Source: Apostichopus japonicus (taxonomy: Eukaryota > Echinodermata > Holothuroidea > Aspidochirotida > Stichopodidae). Taken from it: 64,000 bases of DNA. Positions 23,301 to 34,301 of the stretch are shown piece by piece (the stretch's first letter is position 1; every line of letters begins with the position of its first letter). The stretch spans positions 15,394,521 to 15,458,520 of the forward strand of contig NC_092562.1 in assembly GCF_037975245.1 (NCBI RefSeq), in the 5' to 3' direction. The notes beneath the pieces were generated by a model. That model saw only the letters and a program-made list of their open reading frames with translations. It searched no databases and had not been told where the DNA came from. A program made the position numbers and the translations under genes.

Positions 23301-26300
23301 GTGTCATTTTATGGTTCAATTTATCGCAAAATCAAATAAGTTTTAGGACTATATACCAGTCGCCATGCATATGATGACTTCCTATGCCAGAGCAACTGCA
23401 ATAAGAGTTACGTATACTTATAAATGTTCGCCTGAGTACGACGAAGGATTTATGAATTCTTTGTTACATAAGTTTCACTGCAACTTGGTGATGTATAATA
23501 TATACATATATATATATGTAGATATATATTCTCTTTGTGTTATTGTCATTTTATTTATGAGGTTTTGGTCGCGGTTAAAATTTCTAATCTGCGTAATGTC
23601 TTCACTGCTCGTTCTGTAACAGTGACGTATATGTTACTCATTAAACCTTTCGTATATACTATCTGCAACGTTACACGTTATATTGTTATAAATAGTATAA
23701 TTAAGTGAATGGATATTATTTTGTGTTTCTCGCAACAGGAACCCTCATCTTTGAGGATACCTTCGATACATTTGATTTGGATGTCTGGGAACACGAAATG
23801 ACCGCCGGTGGTGGAGGAGTAAGTCTACTTTTCTGTTAATTTCTTTCTTATTTTACTCAGTTTTCTATGTCGAGAGAATTGCATGTAACTTTTCTTCTCT
23901 CCACAATTTATTTACTGCGTCTATCCAACTATACATATGAATAATTTAGCTTATATGTATCGTCAAACACTGAATTGATACTACCTACTTTAATATATTA
24001 CTAAACACCCCTCCTCGCCCCCCCCCCCCCTCCTGCCCCTCATTCACACTTATCTTAATTGCCTGGTTAGGGATTGTTACAATTTGACCATAAATGACTA
24101 TCGTTCAGTCGGTTGCAAGATCTTCAGCTTTAAAAATATTTTTAAATCTCTTGAATGTTAGCCCATTGTTTTATCAATAACTAGGCCAAAAACTTATTAT
24201 ATTTGAACTTCGTATGAACAACCTTCAAAAACATTTGTCATTGACATACTTGTAATAAGGTTGTAGTTATTTAAGTTCATAACAATCTTATGTAATCTTA
24301 TTAAGTTTTGTGTTGCATCTGAGGAGCTGGCCTAGTATGTGGTATGTGTGTTAGCCTAAGTAGTCCAGTCACTTTAATTGATGGGCCTCGGATAATTTAT
24401 CAAACATTATATATGAGTATAACCCCCTGAACTAATGACATGCAGTGTTTTCAATTTCGTGACTAAACTTAGTCCTTTAAGCACTATGCTATACCTTCCC
24501 CTTAATTCACCTATTTTTGTATTTTTTTTCTTCTTTTCAGAACTGGGAATTCCAGTACTACACCAATAATCGCAGCAACAGTTACGTACGAGACAACACC
24601 CTCTACATTAAACCTGTGAGTATATTTGAAGACTGAATATGTTGCTTATATAGCTAAATCTTTATCTGGTGGATCTTAACGTACACTATTGTTCTGATGA
24701 AATTTGCGTTCCTTTTATTTTACCTATCTTACAGACCCTAACCTCCGAGAAGGAAGGCGAGGCATTTTTAACCAGTGGAACATTGAACCTGTGGGGTAAG
24801 ATACCCATTTATTACATCGCTAAATTTAAAACTGAATGTATTCGCACTTGAATCATGGCCAAAGGCGCTCGCATGCTTGCTTGACTTTACAACAGTTAAC
24901 CCACTATCTTTGGTGGTAAACTGCCCTATACATACACCACGCATCCATCTGCGTTCAATTCCAACAGGCGCATTATGGGGTACTACATTGTTCCTCATCT
25001 ACGCCTCCGATGTGAGACATCCCAATATCATTGCAGTCGGAACTATACTTAGAAGTTACCTCATGGGTCCCCCCCCATACATACAAAGGACCGTTTTATG
25101 GTTAAAAGAGGCACTTGTTATTAATTGCCTTGCCCAAGGCCACAATATAATGATCTGAACCCGAACCACAGCAACGTAGGTTTATTTGTATATTGTATTT
25201 TTCTCCGAAAGAAAGTAACAGCTGCATTCGTGTTTGACTGTTTCTTGTTTAATATTTCTTTTGTTTTTTTAGGTAGTATATGAAATAATTATTACTGCTT
25301 TAAGATCGATATAAGCAATATCACGACAATCGGGCGTATGCTAAGTGTACACAGGGTGGGGACCTGGGATGCGTCAGGGGGAGGGAGGGACCTTGGGGGA
25401 GGGGTGAACTTGTGCCGTTCTATGATTTGAATTGCAAAACTACTCATAGAACGAATTTCGCAAAATAAAACGAAAAATCATATTTAGTTTTTGCAGAAGG
25501 TATATACACAATCTTTTGTATATTTTCCTCCTCACGACCTTTAATTCCTTTATATTCGATTTAGGAGCGTCACCTGCTGACCTCTGTACCGGAAACAATT
25601 GGTGGGGTTGCGAGAGAACCGGAAGTTTCAACAACATTCTAAACCCCATACAGTCCGCCAGACTCAGGACAGTTAACTCTTTCGCTTTCAAGCATGGACG
25701 AATTGAAGTCTTTGCTCAGTTGCCCAAAGGAGATTGGCTTTGGCCAGGTATAACGTCGAAAGAACGAGTTCATGACTTTTATGCAGAATTTTATTCTTGG
25801 TGTGGCATAGTTCAAGAAAGAATAAACGTTTGAGTGTTATATACTGTAGCTATTTAGCTCTTAAAGATACTCAACTTAGTTACTGAATGCCCCTATCTTT
25901 GTAATGCTCATAAATTGACGGTAACTTGACCCATGGCATTCGGTGCAGGCCTAACTGTTAATGTTAATAAATTGTTTTTTATAAGTTCCAATAATACAAA
26001 CAAAACATATTCATATACATTAGAACATCCTTAGATGAGATTCATCGCCCCAAAATTTATAATGAAATTTTGAATTTATTATTATTTGAGGCTATAACAA
26101 TGTTACGTATTTGTGCAGTTGCCCAAATGAGATTGGATTTGGCCAGGTATAAAAAAGCCACGAACGAACGGATGAAAAAGTTGAAAATTAATGCTGAAGC
26201 TACAGTTCTTTTAAGATCGTAATTGTAATTGAGATAACTAGTCAGTTACTAAAGTCCGAGTGCATCTAGTTAAAGTACGTATGATATAATTTACAGCCAT

Positions 26301-28635
26301 AATCGATTTGTACTTCGTAATTCTGTAATGGTATAGTTAATTCCCAATATACGTATTGAAATGAAGCTCATTCTATTTCCATTCAGCAATTTGGCTTCTA
26401 CCCAAACGCAATGCTTATGGTGGATGGCCCGCATCCGGAGAGATTGATCTGGTTGAATCCAGAGGTAAGAACTACTATCATCATCAGACATCATATATCA
26501 GACAACAAATATGTATACATAGAAAACATGCGTTTGGTGGAAGAAATGATTTGCCTTATTGCTCTATGTAGGTGATTCTTTCCTATAAAAAAAAATCTCA
26601 TATTCGTTTCCAGCTTGAAAATGAGCTGATCGCAAAAGTTTGAAGTTATGATTATTGTTTTCCAATGACCAAGGTAATTGGTGCAGGAGGAAAACAGCAA
26701 GGTACCATGCATATGATTTAAGCTTAAAAACTGGCGAGAAAAATGGATGGGGAGGGGCCCGAGGGGGTGGGGTGAGATATTCCCATCTACCTTTATCCTA
26801 TCCACGATACCATCATTTTCACACTTTTCTACCCTACGTCTCTGCCTCCCTGTCCTACCACTCACTCACACATTAAATTTCGTCCCTGTCACTAATTACA
26901 GTAGCTCAAACACTATATATGGTTTCCTTTCACGCCATTTTCAGGAAACCGAAACTTGAGAGCTGCAGATGGTACCCACGTTGGAGCTGAGCAAGTCGGA
27001 ATGACCTTACATTGGGGACCCTACTGGCCTCTGAACGGCTATCCCATGACCCATAATGCCAAGTAAGTGTATACCATCAATGTAATGATATGTGATAACC
27101 ATGCCATGGGGGGGGGGGGGGGGTAAAACTTGGAAACGATTGTTGTTATTGCGATGCGTGCATGTTCGCTCTCCATCGCGATACGAGTGTGCTTTCGTAC
27201 AAGATAAAGTCAATGTCAGATTATAGTTATTAGTGATACAGTAATAGCCAGGTGCGACACCAGCTGCAATTAAATCAAGGTAGCTCAGGCACCCCCCTCT
27301 CCCCTCCCCTCCCCTCCCGTAACGGCAGACAGATACAATTAATAGTGTATACATTATTTATATATGATATGAACAACCTAACAAAATATCTGAATAATGG
27401 GAAACTGACTTGGAAAGCTTAGATAATGGAAAAGAGCAAAGAAGTTTATAGCTAGAACGGGATTCGAGCCAGTGACTTCTGAGTTACATCCAGAGGTCCC
27501 GTTCTACATCCAACCACCCTCTCCTCCCCTCCCCTTCCCTCCCCTCACCTGAACGACATAACATCTTAACCTTCCGGTGGCCCCTCCCCCGTACAAAAAT
27601 GGTGGTTTCGCTCCTCTTCTACTTCTCGCTGGCTTCAGCTTGTATATTGTCATTCCTTTGCCGTTCTTGCAGGAACCTACCAGACGGACAGACATTTGGC
27701 GATGGTTTCCATAACTACACACTTGTCTGGACTGCTGATAGTCTGGACTTTTATCTAGACGGAGAACCAATCCTGAGCGTCGATCCTGGTGCTAGTGGCT
27801 TCTTTGATTATGGAGGGTTTGAGGCTTCTAACCCTGGTATTCAAAATCCATGGGCTAATTCCCCAAACAAGCTAGCCCCATTCGATCAAGAGGTAATTTA
27901 ACCGGATTTATACATGTTTACATTTTGTCATTGTATACCTCATAGCAATTCCGTTATAGAAATAGCGACAACTGTTTTACATATGTAGAAAGTAACACCA
28001 TACGCTACTATGGTCTTAAATTCATAGTGCACATGTATCTATTTATATATAAACGTCTAAAATCATAAGTTCTATTTATTTTTAAACGGAACATTTTTAT
28101 GCACATTTTGAATATGTCAAAATGAAAATGTGTTTGTGAGACGAGAATGCTTACAATTGAATGGAACCATCAATATTTAGATTTAATGTTTATTCACGAA
28201 ATAGAGTGAAGACTTTGACAAGCCTAAATTATGACATCCTCAAGCCAAATTATAGTTTTCCTTCCCTTATTGCAATGATAATTTTTCATCAAAGAGACAA
28301 ATAAAACCTAATAAAATGCTTTACCTCTTGTTGAATACCTGATGATATTCATAAGAACAGATGAATGCATCGCATTTGACTTTAACTTTTACTTTTGTGA
28401 TTACATTTTTTTTCAGTTTTACATCATTTTGAACGTAGCTGTTGGAGGCACCGGCTACTTTTCCGATTCCTTCACCAACTCCCCTAATCCCAAACCTTGG
28501 CTGAACACCTCGCCAACTGCTGCCAAGGACTTTTACGATGCCAAAGCAGACTGGTATCCCACTTGGAATCCTGATACCAATAATGGTGAAGACGCCGCCA
28601 TGAAGATCAAATCTGTACGAGTGTACGCCCTCTAG
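17400..28635 (+). CDS. Secreted CBM39-GH16 beta-1,3-glucanase / glucan-binding protein, copy 1
   Basis: Twelve exons: 17400-17511, 20169-20270, 21597-21719, 22706-22894, 23739-23818, 24541-24615, 24735-24795, 25565-25747, 26387-26464, 26945-27062, 27673-27892, 28417-28635. All have GT-AG borders and one continuous frame of 519 residues. Residues 1-16 are a signal peptide (MYQSIILALLATCACA). Residues 17-112 form a CBM39 (YEV start, VAYHYSVN, GYWVHENPS, YWVHV motifs). Residues 113-175 are a Thr/Ser/Pro linker likely to be O-glycosylated. Residues 176-519 are GH16 (LIFEDTFD, WPASGEIDLVESRGN, HWGPYWP, FYIILNVAVGGTGYF). E327 and E332 match the catalytic nucleophile and acid/base of the laminarinase motif, so hydrolysis of beta-1,3-glucan is likely; insect GNBPs often lose these residues. 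It probably acts outside the cell in feeding or antifungal recognition. It is a tandem paralog of the gene at 31463-38910. Family call is strong; exact role is inferred. Confidence 0.92.
18707..18785. repeat. Inverted pair of hammerhead-ribozyme-like motifs
   Basis: Two copies face each other. The left arm (18707-18746) reads on the minus strand CTCTGAAGAAGATCCCGC and then TATAGGATCGAAACGTCAGG. The right arm (18747-18785) reads on the plus strand CTCTGAAGAAGATACTGATA and then GGATCGAAACGTCAGG. Each has CTGAAGA, a GATCC/GGATC stem and GAAAC, the order of the conserved hammerhead boxes (CUGANGA, stem II, GAAA). Similar motifs are known in repeats related to Penelope-like elements. Stem III is not evident, so catalysis is unproven. 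It lies in intron 1 of glucanase copy 1. Confidence 0.55.
20169..21719 (+). other. CBM39 glucan-binding domain exons, copy 1
   Basis: Exons 2 and 3 carry most of the CBM39. Exon 2 reads DEPEISLVAYHYSVNKPV onward, and exon 3 contains GYWVHENPSVVVVPGDIVNY and ends in LLEQSWT. CBM39 is the N-terminal domain of beta-glucan recognition proteins and binds triple-helical beta-1,3-glucan. Both exons are symmetrical phase 1-1, as are exon 4 (linker) and the ends of exons 1 and 5, so each unit can be gained, lost or shuffled without breaking frame. Confidence 0.85.
26116..26146 (+). pseudogene. Relic duplicate of the end of exon 8, inside intron 8
   Basis: CAGTTGCCCAAATGAGATTGG and the following ATTTGGCCAG nearly repeat the last 31 bases of exon 8 of the same gene (25717-25747), including a GTATA donor after it. 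A GGA to TGA change puts a stop in frame, so it cannot be used as an alternative exon. It lies 370 bases downstream of the real copy. Confidence 0.75.
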
Positions 28636-28900
28636 TTCGTTCTTCAGCGTGACCAGTTAAAAAAAAAACACCGGAACATCACAATTCAAAACAATACAAT
28701 ACAGTTAATTATTGAATATCAGTAGTACTTCAAATATTGAAATATTAAGCACATTTGATGAAGATTCTTATCAATAATTAAGTTAATACGAAGGAGATAT
28801 ATTTCAATATAATTTAATCAAGTTCAGTTTTGCTTATGATCATACGTGTTGTTTTGTCATCGTGAATTATTGAATTTGTCTTGGAATAACCCGAACCGAT

Positions 28901-28926
28901 AATAAATAATATCTCCAATCAATAAA
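28901..28926 (+). terminator. Polyadenylation signals of glucanase copy 1
   Basis: Two AATAAA hexamers at 28901 and 28921 lie 270-290 bases after the stop codon in AT-rich DNA, with T-rich sequence following. They are the first strong signals downstream of the gene. Confidence 0.6.
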
Positions 28927-28949
28927 CTGTTTGACAGATGTGAATTTTT

Positions 28950-31400
28950 GTCATTTCATTTTCCTTTAAGTTGGTAACAACTTTCGGGTGTCTTTTTGGT
29001 CAAAAATTTCAGTTTTATATAATTTCAACTAAATGGCTCTTTTATAGATGACTAAAATGGAAGAGTTTTTCTTCCCACATGAGGCACTGATTAGATATCA
29101 AAGGTGGTACTTTAAGGTGTTTTAAAACAAAATTAGAGGGAAGTGGCGTGCGCAAGGGGCGGGGTGGGGGGGGCATGTACCACCGCAATCGTGAGTAGGG
29201 GACAATGGCTCAGTCGGGAGATGTTTCGCATTCGGCTGAGAAAGAATTGGACCACAAAGAAGAGATTACCATGCACCAACATCTATTTTTTTTTTTTTTA
29301 AAGTCACACAGAGTATCTATATGCAAAATGCGTTTTGGGCTATACTTGTGTGGACCCTAGCCGTTTGTATAGTCTGTATTAAACCTCAGAAATTCAGTCT
29401 TTGACCTCTAAACTCAACAAAGCAAAATCTTCTGATGGGAACTCCACCCCCTTACTTAATAGGAAATGGTTTTGATGACCCCAAGGCAAAAATATTCATG
29501 TCCCCACCGAAATCAGTCGGAGAAAATGTTGAATTGATTATTTTCAATTAGCACAACCTTTCTTGTAGAGCCACTTAGTGTAATGATGCCTCAGAATGTA
29601 TCATTTTACTTCTTAGTTTTTTCCCTGGGGATCGGGTGAGGGTAGGTGTGGTGGGGAAAGACACCCCTCCATGGGAGGTGGCTTCAATGAACCCACGTCA
29701 GCACCCTATTCTTTATAAATTACTTCTTTCGCATCTGACCCTCCAGATTCAGACGACTACCTCAATCAGTCGGGGGAATGTTTGAGTTTGTTATTATCTG
29801 TTAGTACGATCTTTCGCTTATAATGTGCTACTTCTATAGAGGGTGTGGGTTGGGGAATCCAAATGTGGTGATTATTTTACGAAATCTCAAAGTGTATATC
29901 AAAGCTAGACTGGATGAGCTGTCTGAATATTCTTAAAGGTAAAAAGCAAGTGTCATATTAATTTAATAACTGCTGGAAAGTGAATGCAACATAATTTCTG
30001 AAAATATGACATAAAATTCAATGAGCAAACGTACAAGTTACAATAATAATCACAATTTCAGTGTGCTGATGCACTCTTCCTACCAAAATATCACTTTTAA
30101 TATTGTCTAATTACCTACTCAAAACTAAAAGCCCTCTGAAGATTACACCACTCCAAATAACAGCTTTCAAAAGTTTCTCAACGTCGCGATAGTTTTCCCA
30201 ATGTCTTTTTGTCAAATTTCTCTATCTCGACAAAGAGGCTGAGTTTCACATGACAAAGCTTGACAAATCATACAGCGACACAATGTCTGAAGAGATAGAG
30301 CAGTGTCTACGGAAAGGACAGACTATAAGTTGTGTCGTGTTTTCATATTTACCCATCCGCATACTTACATCATAAGATTGTACACCGTAAAATAAATTCG
30401 TCTTATAGGACAAGCCAGGACTTCGCAAAACTTACACCGGGGTTAAAATTCTCCAGGGGGAGATTCCACACTATGTCACACCGACATAACGATTCACTTG
30501 GTGGCCCAGGCCAAGGATTAAATGGGGCCATTTAAAGAGAGCCAAGCAAGACATTGTGAGACCGTACTAAAGGGCAATAAGATTCGGTGACCAAATCCTC
30601 TTGATCGATATCTAGCGCATCAGGATCCGGGATCCTGAGCTTCGACTCTCTCAACCCCAGGCTGGTGTTACGTCACTGCATCTAAATATTCCAGCTCTAA
30701 AGAATATTCCAGAAAACGTAAATATTTACTCAAACATTATGCAACGAAGCTGATTAAAGTGACAACAATTATACAAAAGACACCAGATTTCGTGGGAAAT
30801 TATACACATGTATAGATAAAAACTGTGTGCATAGGATTGCTTTAGAAGTCCTAATGATTACCAAAGTGGCCAAAGAAGTTTAGACATCTCCTAAAACAAA
30901 TAAATCGAATGAGCCCGTCTATATAAAATAGACACATGCGAATAAAACCCTAAAAGTCCGAGAAACCAAACAGTCAATAGCCACGCAGCTAAGGTGAGTC
31001 CGTAAAACAGGTCAGCAGTTTCTTTAAATAATATATATTTTTATTTGTCACGAAATAAATGGTATCTTATTAATTATAGGCATATAAATAGTTTTATTAT
31101 AAAATTGCTCTTCAGTCGATCGCAAAAGATATATAATTGTTTGACCATTGGTGATCAATTTTGATATCTCTATAGCATTTGGAAGAAATGGCACTTATTA
31201 GATGCAAGGAATTTGTCATTTTAGTTGGAAATTTTTAACAACAAATTAAATGAACAAATTAATCATGCTGCTGAAAATTGCTAATGTCTTTACAAACTGA
31301 AATTTGACGGCATGCACTTTAACGTGTCCACTATAGTTTTCACTCTGTAAAAGCAAAATATATCAGATTTTTCATTTTCACATGAAAACGGCATATGATA
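28950..31400. other. Intergenic spacer between the two glucanase genes
   Basis: About 2.5 kb without a supported coding exon. It has a GGCGTGCGCAAGGGGCGGGG tract near 29145 that looks like a transposon end, and otherwise AT-rich sequence. A TATA-like GATATATAG at about 31395 is some 65 bases before the start codon of copy 2. Confidence 0.5.
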
Positions 31401-31462
31401 TATAGATTTAATTTGAGTTTAAGTATCAAATCTTGATCGTTCTTGCCCTTCATAGCTCAAAG

Positions 31463-34241
31463 ATGAATCGCTTAATATTATTAACCATACTAGTGTCTTA
31501 CGCATGCGCATACGAAGTTGCTCCTACGGAAGTCTCTCTTTTGAGTGATGGCGGTGTAATCAAGTTCGCTCATCCAGGTATTGTGAATAACATGTCCTCT
31601 TCATTTCATTCTCTTTAGGTATGTAACAATTAGTACTTGTTACGATAAATTAACATAATTTAAGTTCATATTTTAACTTAAGGATAATTGTTGATCGGTC
31701 ACTTTGTATGTAGCCACGTAGCAATATCAAGTTTGTTTTTCTGTATTCTGTTAAAGATCAAATTTGAGTAAGACCTTTACATACGGTTGCTAGCCCTATC
31801 GATATATTAACTCTTTTGTCATGGCAAAAATATTACTGCAGCGGTGGATTTACAATTTCCCAAAGGGGAAAGGGGGGGGGGTGGGGAGGTCAAGTATTGA
31901 AAGCAATTGAAATTACTACCAAACTAACGGTGCATAACAAAACATCGGTAAAATGTAATGGAATGCACGCGTACGAAGCTTGATGAACATTTGTCCAGTA
32001 TATATAAATAATTTCTTGGATTCATACTGTTTGCAAACAATGTTTGCAGCTCATTTTAGTGACATTACTGTTTCAGAAAGGGGGCGGGCCCTGGTTACCT
32101 CCATTGTTCCGCCCTGTAGGCTGTATTATAGAATCATGGCGTCGACACGACCAAACTCCTCTTATTCAAGGACGTACAGGCACTGATTGTACATGTATTG
32201 CACTCTACTATCCACGGCAATGTGACGGGTTTGGGTTTCATGCCGGTCAGTAGGTTTTCTTATTTCCGCGTTGTATTTTCCTTAGATTAATGTAACTTGT
32301 CGAGGCAAATTGACAACAATATGTTTAGATGAAGGTCTATATCTATTATTGCTTCTCAGACGAGCCAGGGATTACTTTAGTTGCGTACCACTACAGTGTG
32401 AACAAGGTGATTAAGAACGTAGCGGCGGGACAATATAACTATGACGTCAGATCTCCTACTGGTGAGTATAAAATCCACGAAACTCCTATATATGACACGA
32501 GCTCCTTGGTTAAATGGTCTATATGTTAAAGTGATATGAAGTGTCAATTGGATGTTTATATACTGTATACTGTTATGTTGATGAAAGGACATATATGAGT
32601 CTATCTGATGTGTACATACAATATCTGACGTTTATGTACTGTATGTGCCTTGTTGTCCTTTGGTAGTGTACCTGTAAATATACATATTATATTAGTATCA
32701 TGTTAAATTTTGGATACATACATTGGTTCAGCATAACAACATGCTACAGAACGCGGGACTTGCAATAGAAGATGGACCACTGGTTTTAGGATGTCATGTA
32801 AATGCGACTAAATTTCACTTTCTAAACAAAAAATATGTTCGTAATATAGACAGAACTTGAAAATATTTATAATGGCTTGTCTACGTTAATTCTTTTGTTA
32901 TCTTTCAGATGGGTATTGGGTACACGAGAACCCGTCTGTATCCCTAAAAGAAGGTGATATAGTGTATTATTGGGTCCATGTTATGTACAATGGACAGGGG
33001 TACAACAATCTCGATCAGCAATGGAAAGGTAATATAATATTTCTGACCTAGAATGATATGACTTCATTATACAGAACAGTCTTTTGTAGAACCATTTATC
33101 AATAAATCAATCAAAAACATGGATATCAATATTGTAATTCATTAAAATGTATACATATGACAATATCATATCGATAAAGATAAGAATTTTCCAATGACAT
33201 TCAGATCCAAATGTACCACATGATTCCTAAAACTGCATTTATATAGATGAACTAAACATTATATTTACTTATTCATATACGGGATACATGCTAACACGTT
33301 CGCTGTACGGTTCAGGGAACTAGCTGCAAGGCTAATCGGAGAAACATCAGCGTTCAAATGTTTTCAATTGCAAGCAAAAACGAAACATATTCAAATGAGT
33401 AATTGTTTCTATATTTTTTTTCTTCTTTCTTGGTTGTTTCCTTGTTTTGCAAGCAGTAACTACGCCAGCGACAACAACAGCACAATCACCAACGACTACC
33501 ACAGCGTCACCCTCCACAAGCCACGGCACCACAGCCACGACAACCCAAGGATCAACCTCTTCCACCGTTCAACCTGTAGCTGGTAAATACGTACTACCAC
33601 AATAAGCATGGCAGGAGATATTACTACTACCCTGATATTACCTGTACACTTAGTAGAGGGAGACACAAACACCGGGGTATAGGTTTAGTAGTAGGCCTGT
33701 CAACCCTCTGGTTCGGAATCACAGAGTTATATCACAGTTAGCGATCCTTTACGTGGATATATACTTAATTATTCGCAGAGGTTTATATACGTTTAAACAT
33801 TAATAATTGAAGATATGGTTCTTCCTTTTCTTCATATGTCATTGAAGATGTGGCACATATGCTAACAATTCTTTGACATTTAGCAGTGGGAAAAATTTGA
33901 GTGGAAATTGTTAAACATCCAGATTGAAACCTATACATCCATATTTTCAGACATTGTATAGTTCAAGAGCCCATGTGCAGTTTGTGATTTTTTTTTAACC
34001 TGAAACTGCGTTTTTCGAGATTGTGTAAAGTGCGTTTAAGCCAACAGGTAGCGCATACTGGCATTGTTATAATTTTCCTTGTTCACGTGCACAGTGCACT
34101 TCCTGCAGTTTCATGTGCGTGAATTTTGTGTTACGGTATGATATTCTTGATCGTTGTACATTTTGAGACTTTGTGGGTGGACTTTGTGGGTGCATCTATA
34201 CGAGTTTGTGTATATGTATATGTATGTGTATGTGTATATAT

Positions 34242-34301
<60 letters not shown>

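Noticed and set aside
27420-27530. tRNA-like segment on the minus strand (GGCTCGAATCCCG resembles a B box)
   Set aside because: I could not fold a full cloverleaf or find an A box at the right distance, so it is at most a SINE fragment.
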